Assembly (NCBI GenBank): GCA_902778175.1 | Contig: CACYWT010000011.1 | Span: forward strand, 30,703-94,702 | DNA length: 64,000 nt | From: an uncultured Ruminococcus sp. | GTDB taxonomy: Bacteria; Bacillota; Clostridia; Oscillospirales; Acutalibacteraceae | Reading direction: 5' to 3' | Part shown: piece by piece, positions 54,711 through 63,999 of the stretch | Layout of the letters: each line of letters opens with the position of its first letter | How positions within the stretch are numbered: position 1 is the stretch's first letter | Translations under genes and position numbers: made by a program | Notes under the pieces: generated by a model | The model's database searches: none | What the model was told of the DNA's origin: nothing | Seen by the model: only the letters and a program-made list of their open reading frames with translations

Positions 54711-56354
54711 ATGAAAAAGAATGTCAGATTGATAGTGCTGTTAGTTATTGCAGTGCTTGTGCTTTGCGCCGGGCTTATTGTCGTGCTGAATCTGCCGGAT
54801 CAGAATAATACCGGAAATGTCAAAACGACAAAGGCTGCGGATCTTCTGCTTTATGATAAGACAGATCTTGATGCTGAGGAGATAAGCGTAAGCAACAGCG
54901 GCGGAGATTATGTTCTTTACGGTCTGAGCTATAAGGATCAGGTAAGCGTTCAGCAGAGCAGCGACAGCTCCGCCAATGAACGTGCCGAGGCCGTGTCTTC
55001 CGGAATAAATATGATATATACCATGTCTGGATACGAGGATATTGATCTGTCAAAAAATATGACGGATCAGCTTTCGCACCAGTGCTCAGTACTAACGGCT
55101 CTGAAGCTTGTGGATAAGTCAGGTGAAAAAGATGCGGAATATGGTCTTGATAAACCTGTTTCAACAGTAAAGACCACGTTCAGCGATGATTCGACCGAAA
55201 CTGTTTATATCGGAAAGACAGCTCCCGATAATCAGGGATTGTACTGCCGTTACGGAAACAGCAAAAATGTCTATCTTGTGCAGGCTGACAGTGTAAATAT
55301 GTTCCTTATCAAAAAGCTGCAGATGTTTGACAAGACTATTTCAGATGAATACAGCGAGCTTGTTGACAATAAGGACGAAAACGGTATAACCGGACTTTCA
55401 CTTTCGGGCAAGGCATATGAAAAGCCGATAGAAATAGATTCAAAGGCTGATATCTCGATAACTTCAAAATACAAAATGCGTTCCCCTGACCACGAGATAT
55501 GCAATGAAAAAATTGTTGACCAGACAGGAAAATCACTTTACGGTATTTCCGGAAGCGAAGTGGTTGCAGCAAAGCTCACAGATGAGGAACTGAAAAAATA
55601 TGGTCTTGCCGAACCTTATATGATTATAAAAACAAAGGCAAAGGACGGCAGCAGCGTTGCGATAGCAGCATCCGAAGCCGATAAGGACGGAAACTGTTAT
55701 GTTATGAATGACGGCGGAGATCTTATTTTCAAATTCAGCAAGGATGATATCAAGGACTGGTATGGTATCGGATATGAGGATTTTCTTTCCGATACTATCG
55801 TTGCGCCGAATGTTATTAATCTGACAGGCATCAATGCAGAATATAACGGTGAAAAAGCTGATGTCACAATTAAGAATGAGAAAGTGGAAAATCAGCTTTA
55901 TGAGGAAACCGTACAGACTACTGCTGAGGTGAACGGAAAACGTGTCAATTATAATAATATTGATATATTCCTGAATAATCTCTCGGGTATGAGAAGAAAG
56001 AGCTTTGATGTAAAATCTGTTGACGGCTGGGACAAGCAGGGAACGATCACTCTTTGTTACGAAAAGGATAAAGAGGATAATGATGAAAGCTCTGCGGAGA
56101 ATAAGGAAAAAGAACGATCCAAAGATGAGCTTGTTATATATAAAAACAGCAAGGGAGAATATGCCGTTGAACTGAACGGATCTGTCGAATGTAAGGTGGA
56201 ACCCGGATATGCTCAGCTTCTTCTTGAACAGATACCTGTTCTCGCAGCAGGAGAAAAGGAACTGCAGTCTATAGTTTACGAGGAAGAGCAGGGATCCGCA
56301 AGCAGTGAAGATGCTTCAAAACAGGAAAAAAATGAAGGATCATCTGCTGAATAA
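54711..56354 (+). CDS. DUF4340 domain lipoprotein-like/membrane-anchored protein
   Basis: 547 residues, one N-terminal helix (LIVLLVIAVLVLCAGLIVVLNL) and a long external region with repeated beta modules (YGLDKPVSTVKTTFSDDSTETVYIGK, KYGLAEPYMIIKTKAKDGS) matching DUF4340. The C-terminal tail is Glu/Ser-rich (EEEQGSASSEDASKQEKNEGS) and disordered. Last gene of the ABC operon, twelve bases after the GldG-like gene; this four-gene order recurs in Clostridia. Function unknown. Confidence 0.8.
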   Translation: MKKNVRLIVLLVIAVLVLCAGLIVVLNLPDQNNTGNVKTTKAADLLLYDKTDLDAEEISVSNSGGDYVLYGLSYKDQVSVQQSSDSSANERAEAVSSGINMIYTMSGYEDIDLSKNMTDQLSHQCSVLTALKLVDKSGEKDAEYGLDKPVSTVKTTFSDDSTETVYIGKTAPDNQGLYCRYGNSKNVYLVQADSVNMFLIKKLQMFDKTISDEYSELVDNKDENGITGLSLSGKAYEKPIEIDSKADISITSKYKMRSPDHEICNEKIVDQTGKSLYGISGSEVVAAKLTDEELKKYGLAEPYMIIKTKAKDGSSVAIAASEADKDGNCYVMNDGGDLIFKFSKDDIKDWYGIGYEDFLSDTIVAPNVINLTGINAEYNGEKADVTIKNEKVENQLYEETVQTTAEVNGKRVNYNNIDIFLNNLSGMRRKSFDVKSVDGWDKQGTITLCYEKDKEDNDESSAENKEKERSKDELVIYKNSKGEYAVELNGSVECKVEPGYAQLLLEQIPVLAAGEKELQSIVYEEEQGSASSEDASKQEKNEGSSAE

Positions 56355-56367
56355 TATTTAATTTATG

Positions 56368-56408
56368 TTCATGCTGTTGGTTTTTGCCGACGGCATGAAT
56401 TATTTTTT
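56368..56408 (+). terminator. Rho-independent terminator of the Gld-like ABC operon
   Basis: Stem TTCATGC...GTTGG / CCGAC...GCATGAA, followed by TTATTTTTTGG. Confidence 0.82.
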
Positions 56409-56457
56409 GGTTATTATCACAAAAATAGAAATAATAGTGTAATTTTGGTAACAAATA

Positions 56458-56466
56458 TGATATAAT
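56458..56466 (+). promoter_or_regulatory. Extended -10 promoter for the BspA-like gene
   Basis: TGATATAAT, i.e. TGN before a perfect TATAAT, with no good -35. Located 51 bases before the ATG. Confidence 0.5.
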
Positions 56467-56517
56467 GATAACTTAGTGATGTAAATATGACTATTATTAT
56501 AGTTGGGGGAAGTAATA

Positions 56518-59418
56518 ATGAAAAAAACCGGATTAACAGCAAAACTGCTTACCGGTCTGCTTTCGCTTTCGCTCCTGTCAGCGGGAGCATTAACGGCTTT
56601 GCCGCAGATTCAAAGTGAAGGTAATGTCGTTTGCGCAGCAACCGGGGACAGAGTGAAAGCGGATAATATCTGTTTTGAAGAAACACAGATTGGCAGCTAT
56701 AAGATCAATTCTTACAGACTAAGTGAAAACAGTCCGGCTGTAATTGAGATCCCCGATAAATATGAAGGAAAAGAAGTTACCGGACTGAGCTTTGATATGT
56801 TTGACGCAGAGGAAGGTTATTCTCTGAATGACGATCAGTATGATCTTCGTCTTGGTAAGAATATCAGGGATATCGAGAGCTATGCGTTCCGCGGGATAAA
56901 TATCCGCAGCATAGAGGTCAATCCGGATAATCAGTATTATGCAGTATATGACGGTATGCTTTGTACAAAGGACGGAAAAACGCTGATTTACTGTCCGAAT
57001 GTCATGTCGGGTAAGGTGACTGTTCCTGAAACAGTCGTCAGGATCTCTCAGGGCGCGCTTATCGGCAGCAATGCTGAGAATATCGTTTTCGGCGCGAATG
57101 TCAGATATGTTCCTTCGGATATCACGGAGGCTTGTCCGCATCTGAAAAGCTATTCCGTATCAAGTGAGAATAAATATTTCAGTGTGCGCAAGGGTGTACT
57201 TCTGAATAAAAGCCAGACAACTCTTTTCTCTTTCCCTGTTGAAAAGGAAGGCGCATATGCTGTTCCCAAAACAGTTTATGAGATAAAGAGCAAGGCTTTC
57301 AGCGGAGCCGCTCTGCTCACAAAGGTCTATCTTAAAAATACACATATTATAGGAGATCAAGCTTTCTACGGCTGTACAGGACTTAAATCAATAACCATTC
57401 CCGACAGTGTGGAAAGGATCGGAGATTCCGCCTTCGCAAACTGCAGCGGGATCAGCTTTGCAGTTTTTCCTGACAGTCTTGCAGCTATTCCATACGGACT
57501 GTTCAGCGGATGCAGATCGCTTAAACGCTTTAATATTCCTGCATCACTTGAAAGCGTCGGATGCCGCGCATTTGAAGATACAAAATGGTATGATTCCCTC
57601 GGAGAAGGTTTCGTATATATAGGTGACAAGGTACTTTACGGATATAATGACAAAGAGCCGTCCGGTGAAAAAATGCTTCTCAAGGCTTTGTCTGACGTTG
57701 AAGCATCAGAAGAAAAAATACTTGATATCCGTGAGGGTACGGTATCGGTAACGGATTTTGCCCTCAGCGGTTCAGATGTGGTAAAGGTCAATATCCCGGC
57801 AAGTCTAAAAAAGCTTGGCACATTTTCGCTTTATCCGCGTGATACAGTAAATGAATTTGCGGTTTCTCCGGATAATACTTCATTCACGGTTTCTGACGGG
57901 ATATTGTTCTCGAAGGATATGACTAAACTTATTGCTGTACCGCAGGTATACAAAAGCAGCAAATATACGGTTTCAAAGAATGTAAAGAAAATATGCGGCT
58001 CTGCTTTTTCTTTCAATAAAAACATCACTGATATTTCCGTTCCGGAAAGTGTGAGTTCTTTTGAACAGAATCCGTTCAATAACGGCAGCAGTGAACGCAG
58101 AGTCTTCTGTATAAAGGGTTCTGCTGCGGAAAAAGCGGCTATCGGCGATGGGGTAAATGTTGTTATCGAAACACCTCAGCTGACTGTCAGCAAAACCGAA
58201 GTCACGCTCGGGGTCGGAGAAACATATCAGCTCACGGCAAGGCTGAATCCGGATTACACCTCATCTACACTCAGATGGAAAACCAGCAACAGCGGTATCG
58301 TTTCTGTTGAAAACGGCAGACTTACAGCGAAAAAAGCAGGAAAAGCGGTTATTACTGCAGTCGGCAGCAGCGGCGGTCTGGCAAAATGCACAGTTACCGT
58401 TAAAAATGCTCCTAAGGAGATCACTTTCAGCAAATCAGCCCTTACCTTGGGCGTAAATGAAAAATTTACACTTTATACTACTCTTGATTCCGGTTCCGCT
58501 GCGTCCGGCAGAAGCTATACAAGCTCTGATGAAAGCGTAGTTTCAATAGACAAGTCAAAATGGAATTGCTGCCTTACAGCTTTGAAGCCCGGAACTGCTG
58601 TCATTACTGCAAAGCTTTATAACGGTCTTACGGCTAAATGCAGCATTACAGTAAAGAATGCTCCGGAAAAGGTTGAAATGGCCGAATCAAATGTTACTAT
58701 CGGCGTAGGCGAAACTGTTGTGATTGGCAGCAAGCTGAATGATGGTTCTGCATCAACATACAGAGTATATGAATCAAGCGATCATAATGTTGCGGAGATC
58801 AATCCCACAAGCTGGAATTGTTCTTTTACCGGAATTTCCGTCGGTACGGCAAAAATAAAGGTCACTACTTATAACGGAAAAACCGGAATTTGCAATGTTA
58901 CAGTGAAATCGCCGCCAAGGGCGGTTCGCCTTTCAAAATCCGCGATCACTCTCGGTGTTGGTGAAACAATGAAGCTGACAAGCACTTTGCTTGACGGAGA
59001 TTATTCCCGTTCCGTATATTTTACAAATAATAACGGTTCTGTCGTATCTATCCTGAAAAACGGAAGAGAATGTGAGTTCAAGGCATTGAAGGAGGGTACC
59101 GCTACCCTGACTGTTCATACCTATAACGGTCAGACAGCAAAGTGTAAGGTAACGGTAAAGCCATCTCCGGAAAAGATCTATCTCAACCGCGGTCTTATTG
59201 TAATGAAGGTCGGAGATACGGAAACCATCAGTTCTTACCTTGACAGCGGTTATGCATCAGCTAACCGCACCTACCGCACAAGCAACAGTAAGGTGGTAGA
59301 AATGCTTTCTGCCTATTGGGTAGGAAAAATAAAGGCTGCAGCTCCGGGTACGGCTTATGTTACCGTCCGTACACAGACAGGTGTTGAGCGGAGCTGTAAA
59401 ATAATCGTAGAAGAATAA
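56518..59418 (+). CDS. Secreted BspA-like LRR protein with five Big2 domains
   Basis: 966 residues from ATG 56518, chosen over 56503 because it starts the signal peptide (KKTGLTAKLLTGLLSLSLLSAGALTAL). About residues 60-560 are BspA/LRR_5-type repeats (FYGCTGLKSITIPDSVERIGDSAF, KAFSGAALLTKVYL). From about 566 to the end are five bacterial Ig-like Big2 modules, each opening with a variant of TVSKTEVTLGVGETYQLTARL-like strands. No LPXTG, SLH or membrane anchor is seen, so attachment is unknown. Such proteins adhere to host or plant material; here that is inference. Confidence 0.85.
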   Translation: MKKTGLTAKLLTGLLSLSLLSAGALTALPQIQSEGNVVCAATGDRVKADNICFEETQIGSYKINSYRLSENSPAVIEIPDKYEGKEVTGLSFDMFDAEEGYSLNDDQYDLRLGKNIRDIESYAFRGINIRSIEVNPDNQYYAVYDGMLCTKDGKTLIYCPNVMSGKVTVPETVVRISQGALIGSNAENIVFGANVRYVPSDITEACPHLKSYSVSSENKYFSVRKGVLLNKSQTTLFSFPVEKEGAYAVPKTVYEIKSKAFSGAALLTKVYLKNTHIIGDQAFYGCTGLKSITIPDSVERIGDSAFANCSGISFAVFPDSLAAIPYGLFSGCRSLKRFNIPASLESVGCRAFEDTKWYDSLGEGFVYIGDKVLYGYNDKEPSGEKMLLKALSDVEASEEKILDIREGTVSVTDFALSGSDVVKVNIPASLKKLGTFSLYPRDTVNEFAVSPDNTSFTVSDGILFSKDMTKLIAVPQVYKSSKYTVSKNVKKICGSAFSFNKNITDISVPESVSSFEQNPFNNGSSERRVFCIKGSAAEKAAIGDGVNVVIETPQLTVSKTEVTLGVGETYQLTARLNPDYTSSTLRWKTSNSGIVSVENGRLTAKKAGKAVITAVGSSGGLAKCTVTVKNAPKEITFSKSALTLGVNEKFTLYTTLDSGSAASGRSYTSSDESVVSIDKSKWNCCLTALKPGTAVITAKLYNGLTAKCSITVKNAPEKVEMAESNVTIGVGETVVIGSKLNDGSASTYRVYESSDHNVAEINPTSWNCSFTGISVGTAKIKVTTYNGKTGICNVTVKSPPRAVRLSKSAITLGVGETMKLTSTLLDGDYSRSVYFTNNNGSVVSILKNGRECEFKALKEGTATLTVHTYNGQTAKCKVTVKPSPEKIYLNRGLIVMKVGDTETISSYLDSGYASANRTYRTSNSKVVEMLSAYWVGKIKAAAPGTAYVTVRTQTGVERSCKIIVEE

Positions 59419-59430
59419 TACAGATCATTT

Positions 59431-59474
59431 GCTCCACTCCGTTCCGTCAGGAATTTGCGGGTGGAGCTTTTTTT
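59431..59474 (+). terminator. Rho-independent terminator of the BspA-like gene
   Basis: Stem GCTCCAC / GTGGAGC with inner CCG / CGG, followed by seven T. Confidence 0.85.
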
Positions 59475-59495
59475 AGAGAAGGACAGGTGAAACAG

Positions 59496-59957
59496 ATGAA
59501 GAAAATATACCTTGCAGGTACCGGGGTTTTCCGCAGCGACGCAAAGCAGTACGGCGATTATCAGAAAAAACTCTGTCTTGAATATGGCTTTGAGGGATTA
59601 TATCCCCTTGATAACGAATGTGATACCGCGCAGGAAATATTTTCTGCAAATACGGAGATGATCCGCAAATGCGATATAATAGCGGCGGATATGAATGATT
59701 TCCGCGGAAACGAACCTGACAGCGGAACAGCGTTTGAACTCGGATATGCCTGCGCTCTCGGAAAAAAGCTTTATATTTACCGCAGCTCATGCGCAACTCT
59801 CAGGGACAGGCTCGGAGAATATGACGAGAACGGTATGTCGGTTGAAAATTTCGGTTTTGCGGTGAATCTTATGGCGGCGGTCCCGTCGGTAACGGTTTTC
59901 GGGGATTTTGAGGATTGCATCAGACGCATTTCAGATGATGAATCGGCTGTTTTTTGA
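59496..59957 (+). CDS. Nucleoside 2-deoxyribosyltransferase family protein
   Basis: 153 residues from ATG 59496 (MKKIYLAGTGVFRSDAKQYG); a GTG at 59487 is also possible. The motif MNDFRGNEPDSGTAFELGYACALGK holds the Asp and Glu of the nucleoside deoxyribosyltransferase fold, which exchanges bases on deoxynucleosides or hydrolyses nucleotides. Lacks a signal peptide. Downstream gene in the same direction is unrelated. Confidence 0.85.
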   Translation: MKKIYLAGTGVFRSDAKQYGDYQKKLCLEYGFEGLYPLDNECDTAQEIFSANTEMIRKCDIIAADMNDFRGNEPDSGTAFELGYACALGKKLYIYRSSCATLRDRLGEYDENGMSVENFGFAVNLMAAVPSVTVFGDFEDCIRRISDDESAVF

Positions 59958-60065
59958 TAAATATGCATTATATTTCTATAAAGGAATTATTATCGTTCTG
60001 ATTATATTATAATTATCATAATGCACAGAAAGCTGCTGCGCATATATCAAAGGAGTGACAGGATC

Positions 60066-61310
60066 TTGAATCTATGGCTGATGGCAGTCGTTATAATGGT
60101 TCTGGTCATGTGTTCGGCGTTTTTTTCCGGAACGGAAACAGCATTTTCGTCGGTTAGCAGGATCAGGATAAAGAATAAAGCGGAAAACGGGGACAAGCGC
60201 GCCCAAAAAGCTCTTTACGTTGCGGAAAACTATGATAAGGCTCTGTCAACGATCCTCGTAGGAAATAATGTGGTGAATATTCTTGCGTCATCGCTTGCAA
60301 CGATAATGTTTGTATCTTTTCTCGGAGATGCGGTGGGTACTATCATGAGTACAGTCGTACTCACGCTTGTAGTGCTTGTCTGCGGAGAGGTCCTTCCGAA
60401 AAATCTTGCGATAGAGAACAACGAAAAAATTTGTCTTTCCTCTGCTCCGGTACTTATTTTCCTAATGGCGGTATTCACTCCGCTGACATTCCTTCTTCTG
60501 AAACTCAGCAAGCTGGCAAAATCCCTGTCGGGAAAAAACAATTCTCCCAGTGTGACCGAGGACGAGCTTAAATTCATTGTCGAAAGCATTGAGGAGGAAG
60601 GAGTACTTGAGGAACAGGAAAGCGAGCTTGTGCAGTCTGCGCTTGATTTTGATGAAAAGACGGCATATGATATCCTTACTCCCCGTGTGGATCTGACAGC
60701 GCTCAGCCTTGACTGCGATACCGAAAGCGCAAAGGAGATAATTCTCAGGGAGCGCTATTCAAGAATACCTGTATATAAGGATAATATCGACAATATTATC
60801 GGTATCCTTCATACAAGGGATTTCCTTGAGGCATTGCTTGAAGATAAATCTCCCGATCTTTCACATATGATACAGCCTGCCTATTATATTTACCGCAGCA
60901 AAAAGCTGTCTGCACTTCTTGCGGATTTCAGACATAAAAAGCTTCATATTGCGATAGTTACGGACGATTACGGCGGAACTCTCGGCATAGTGACAATGGA
61001 GGATCTTCTCGAACAGCTTGTCGGAGATATATGGGACGAGGACGAGGAAGTTGAGCATAAATATAAAAAGATCGCGGAAAATGAATATGAGATCAGCGGC
61101 GATATGAATATTGACGATATGCTTGAGCTTATCGACAAGGACGATAAGTATATTGATTCCGACAATAAATCTGTCGGCGGATGGGTTATCGAACAGATCG
61201 GAGATATTCCCGTCAGCGGCAGCAGCTTTGATTATAAGGAACTTTCCATCACCGTTGAAAAGGTAGAGGATCAGCGTGTTACTTCCGTAAAAATAAAATG
61301 GAACCAATAA
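60066..61310 (+). CDS. CNNM/CorC-type membrane protein with CBS pair (hemolysin family)
   Basis: About 415 residues from TTG 60066 (after AAGGAGTGA); ATG 60021 upstream has no site. A DUF21/CNNM membrane domain with the signature SAFFSGTETAFSSVSRIR is followed by a CBS pair (about 205-325, TPRVDLTALSLDCDTESAKEI, VTDDYGGTLGIVTMEDLLEQLVGDIWDE) and the CorC_HlyC C-terminal domain (about 340-415). Likely magnesium or other cation efflux/homeostasis. Hemolysin is only a historic name. Confidence 0.9.
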   Translation: MNLWLMAVVIMVLVMCSAFFSGTETAFSSVSRIRIKNKAENGDKRAQKALYVAENYDKALSTILVGNNVVNILASSLATIMFVSFLGDAVGTIMSTVVLTLVVLVCGEVLPKNLAIENNEKICLSSAPVLIFLMAVFTPLTFLLLKLSKLAKSLSGKNNSPSVTEDELKFIVESIEEEGVLEEQESELVQSALDFDEKTAYDILTPRVDLTALSLDCDTESAKEIILRERYSRIPVYKDNIDNIIGILHTRDFLEALLEDKSPDLSHMIQPAYYIYRSKKLSALLADFRHKKLHIAIVTDDYGGTLGIVTMEDLLEQLVGDIWDEDEEVEHKYKKIAENEYEISGDMNIDDMLELIDKDDKYIDSDNKSVGGWVIEQIGDIPVSGSSFDYKELSITVEKVEDQRVTSVKIKWNQ

Positions 61311-61327
61311 AATATACTCCGTCTTAG

Positions 61328-61362
61328 GCAGAGGAATGAGATCTTCATTCCCCTGCTTTTTT
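61328..61362 (+). terminator. Rho-independent terminator of the CNNM gene
   Basis: Stem GCAGAGGAATGA / TCATTCCCCTGC (one mismatch) followed by six T. Confidence 0.85.
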
Positions 61363-61533
61363 GCGAAAATGATGTGATTAATGTCAAAATAACACATAAA
61401 CATATCTTTGTTTTGTGGTTGTATACAAAAATAAAAAATTTGTAAAATAAGTGCTAAAAATCGGATAAAAATGTATTATAATGGATACAGCAGGCAATTC
61501 TGTTTTTTTATTATTATAGAAGGAGTGATTCTA

Positions 61534-63606
61534 ATGTTCTGTCCTAATTGCGGAAAAGAATGTTCGCCCACAGATAGGTTTTGTCTTTCGTGCGGTACGA
61601 AAATCAATGATGATCCACAGCCGATGCGAAGTTCGCCATTGCCTCAGGAGCAGCCGGTGATAAATCCGGGACAGAATACTGTTCCCGTTCAGCCGGTATC
61701 AAATGACGTATACGGCGGCGGTATGTATTCACAGTCTGCGGCATATGCAGGCGCGGCAGGCGCTCTGAACTCTTCGCGCAAAAAATCGGCAGTACCCAAA
61801 GCACTTATAATTATTATTGTTGCAGTGATCGTTATAGCTGTCGGTGTAGGTGCGTTCTTCTTCATCAGAAATAAAATGGAAAAGGATTATCTGCAGAAAA
61901 ATCCGACAAAATATGTATACAGCGCAACGGAAACATTCCTTGACAACTGTAATGCAGACAGTGATCTTTATTCCATCATTAAGGATATCTCGAATCAGGG
62001 AACTATTTCAGCTGAGATCTCCGGAGAAATCAATGCGGACGCTGAAAAAAAGAATGTCAATATGTCCGGTCAGATCGCGTATGATAAGAAGGACAAGAAG
62101 CTTTACTACAAGATCGACGGCGGAGAGTTGATCCCCCAGTTCGTTCCCGGTGCAACCGGAAATCTGAGCTATGAGCTTTATGCTGACAGCCAGCGTATGG
62201 ATATTGCTTATGATCTTCTCGGTCAGTCGGGCAAGTATTTCGTTGAAATGGGCAAATTCAGAGAGCAGGCAGAAAACTCTATCTTCTCTCCCTCAAAGGA
62301 AAATGTTCTGAATATTTCCAAGGAAGAATTTGACAAATTCGTTGACGGCTTTGAAAGCGCATATCATACAATAACGGATAATTCTGATTCGGGTCTTGAT
62401 GAGCTTACTGATGAGCTCATCGCAAAATTCGAGAAGGAAGCAAAGACTACAATCGAATCCGGTTCAGTAAATGTCGGCGGCAAGGATATCTCAGCCGATA
62501 TCGTGACCTATACAATTGACCATGCTGCAATGAAGGCTCTCATGGGCGATTTCCGTGACGAGATTATTACTTATATCCAGAAACACAAGGATTCTTTCGG
62601 CGGCGATACAGCTGAGATCGAAAGGAATGTCAAGGAATCATTGGATCAGGTGATCGCAGCATTTGATAACGGCGCAAATAAGAATTTCAAGATCGAGCTT
62701 AAAGTTTATCTTGACAGCAGCAAAAAGGAGCTTGTAAAATTCGAGCTTAAACTTGATGATTTTACAAATTCTTCAAACGATCATTTCGAGATCACAGGCG
62801 AGTTTACTCACGATCCCGACATGAATATCAAATTCACACTTACAGACGGCAAGAACACTGCGGAAGTTGTTATTACGAAAACTGTCAACGGTGATGTTAC
62901 ACGCTATAATTTTGAGGGTTCTTCAACCATTTCTTCCGATAAGATCACAGCATCTCTTGAATATAACAAGTCCACGAAGATATTCACGATCATGGCAGGC
63001 GGTCAGACGATCTCAGGTACTTTTGAGATCAACGGCAATACTGCAACGATCGGATATGATCTCCCCGTTCCGGAAGAATATGGTAAGCTTCATCTCAAGC
63101 TGGATATTTCCTCCGAAGCAAAGATCAATGAGATCAAAGCCGACAAGAATTTCCTGCTATTGAGCAAGGAAGAATTCGAGCAGTTTATGACATCATTCCA
63201 GAATGCTATTCCTCAGTACTCCGGTACCGGCGGTGTTATAGACGGAGCAAATTCAAGCTCTCTGAAAGCCGATGCGGCAATGATAGATTATGCCTGTAAG
63301 GGACTTTATGCGGGTGTAACTTCAGGAACGATCAACAGCAGTTCGTCTTACATCGGCGGACTTGATGCAAGTTTGCTGCCTGCGAGCAATGCAAGTGCAG
63401 AGGAAAGAAGAAAAGCTGCTATGAACCTGACGATCTATGATGCTATTCAATACACAGGCTTAACCATAGATGAAAGCGAATTGTATCAGATGGCTGTTGA
63501 CAGCAACGGAAGTATAGGTGTTTCCGAAGATATTAATAATGTTAAATTGTCCGGTATCAGCCTTTTCACTACTTTCAAAGAATTATATGAAATAGAAGAG
63601 TATTGA
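61534..63606 (+). CDS. Zinc-ribbon, single-pass membrane protein of unknown function
   Basis: 690 residues from ATG 61534 (MFCPNCGKECSPTDRFCLSC) after GAAGGAGTG; an open start at 61471 is rejected. A four-cysteine zinc ribbon at 2-20, a Pro/Gln-rich linker, a helix at about 92-112 (LIIIIVAVIVIAVGVGAFFFI), then some 570 external residues, mostly beta with lipoprotein-like repeats (GQIAYDKKDKKLYYKIDGGEL, LELKVYLDSSKKELVKFELKL). The outer domain is not recognised. Zinc ribbon plus anchor plus external domain is common in Clostridia. No terminator is visible before the T-box promoter. Confidence 0.78.
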   Translation: MFCPNCGKECSPTDRFCLSCGTKINDDPQPMRSSPLPQEQPVINPGQNTVPVQPVSNDVYGGGMYSQSAAYAGAAGALNSSRKKSAVPKALIIIIVAVIVIAVGVGAFFFIRNKMEKDYLQKNPTKYVYSATETFLDNCNADSDLYSIIKDISNQGTISAEISGEINADAEKKNVNMSGQIAYDKKDKKLYYKIDGGELIPQFVPGATGNLSYELYADSQRMDIAYDLLGQSGKYFVEMGKFREQAENSIFSPSKENVLNISKEEFDKFVDGFESAYHTITDNSDSGLDELTDELIAKFEKEAKTTIESGSVNVGGKDISADIVTYTIDHAAMKALMGDFRDEIITYIQKHKDSFGGDTAEIERNVKESLDQVIAAFDNGANKNFKIELKVYLDSSKKELVKFELKLDDFTNSSNDHFEITGEFTHDPDMNIKFTLTDGKNTAEVVITKTVNGDVTRYNFEGSSTISSDKITASLEYNKSTKIFTIMAGGQTISGTFEINGNTATIGYDLPVPEEYGKLHLKLDISSEAKINEIKADKNFLLLSKEEFEQFMTSFQNAIPQYSGTGGVIDGANSSSLKADAAMIDYACKGLYAGVTSGTINSSSSYIGGLDASLLPASNASAEERRKAAMNLTIYDAIQYTGLTIDESELYQMAVDSNGSIGVSEDINNVKLSGISLFTTFKELYEIEEY

Positions 63607-63628
63607 TGAGAAAAAATAAAATAACCAC

Positions 63629-63656
63629 TTGACAAGCCGCTGAAAAAGGATATAAT
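63629..63656 (+). promoter_or_regulatory. Consensus sigma-A promoter of the T-box leader
   Basis: TTGACA, 16-base spacer, TATAAT. Confidence 0.9.
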
Positions 63657-63661
63657 AGTAT

Positions 63662-63883
63662 TATATTCAATATCCGGCTATGAAGAGAAAAAGAGCAAGA
63701 CCGCCGCCAAAGAGAGGGGAGCGAAGGTGAGATATCCCTGCGGCAAGGCTGTTCGGGCTGACTCTGAGCTCTGCGCAAAACGCAGCGTCCGACCGCGTTA
63801 AGGTTTTCGAGCGGCATATTATAATATGCAATTTGGGTGGTAACACGGATCCTTTCGTCCCATGACGGAGGGATCCCTTTTTT
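63662..63883 (+). ncRNA. T-box riboswitch leader, probably leucine-specific
   Basis: Canonical T-box TGGGTGGTAACACGG at 63834-63848 is followed by the terminator stem GGATCCTTTCGTC / GACGGAGGGATCC (63847-63876) and six T. Stem I closes with AGAGC / GCTCT (63692-63696 with 63768-63772). In its internal loop, TGACT-CTG-A aligns with the usual TGAAC-NNN-A, giving CUG (Leu) at 63764-63766. The tRNA-acceptor pairing UGGU (63838-63841) fits a discriminator A, as in tRNA-Leu. The target gene lies beyond the window. The T-box call is firm; the leucine call is inferred. Confidence 0.92.
63847..63883 (+). terminator. T-box regulated terminator
   Basis: 13-bp stem with two G-U wobble pairs, CCAT loop and a T6 tract; competes with the antiterminator formed by the T-box sequence. 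Confidence 0.9.
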
Positions 63884-63918
63884 AATGCATAATTCATAAT
63901 TCATAATGCATAATGAAT
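63884..63918. repeat. AT-rich palindromic repeat, second copy
   Basis: TAATGCATAATTCATAATTC and the following CATAATGCATAATGAATG are the inverted form of the repeat at 45242-45275. It sits directly after the T-box terminator. Confidence 0.7.
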
Positions 63919-63970
63919 GTTCGCTCTGCTCCGTTGTTTTATTGTTTGCCACACAATAAAGTCACGAGTG

Positions 63971-63999
63971 TTGCATTTGCTTGTTCAGAGGATTATACT
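63971..63999 (+). promoter_or_regulatory. Possible second promoter after the T-box
   Basis: TTGCAT, 17-base spacer, TATACT at the window edge. It could start the next gene independently or a second leader. Confidence 0.5.
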
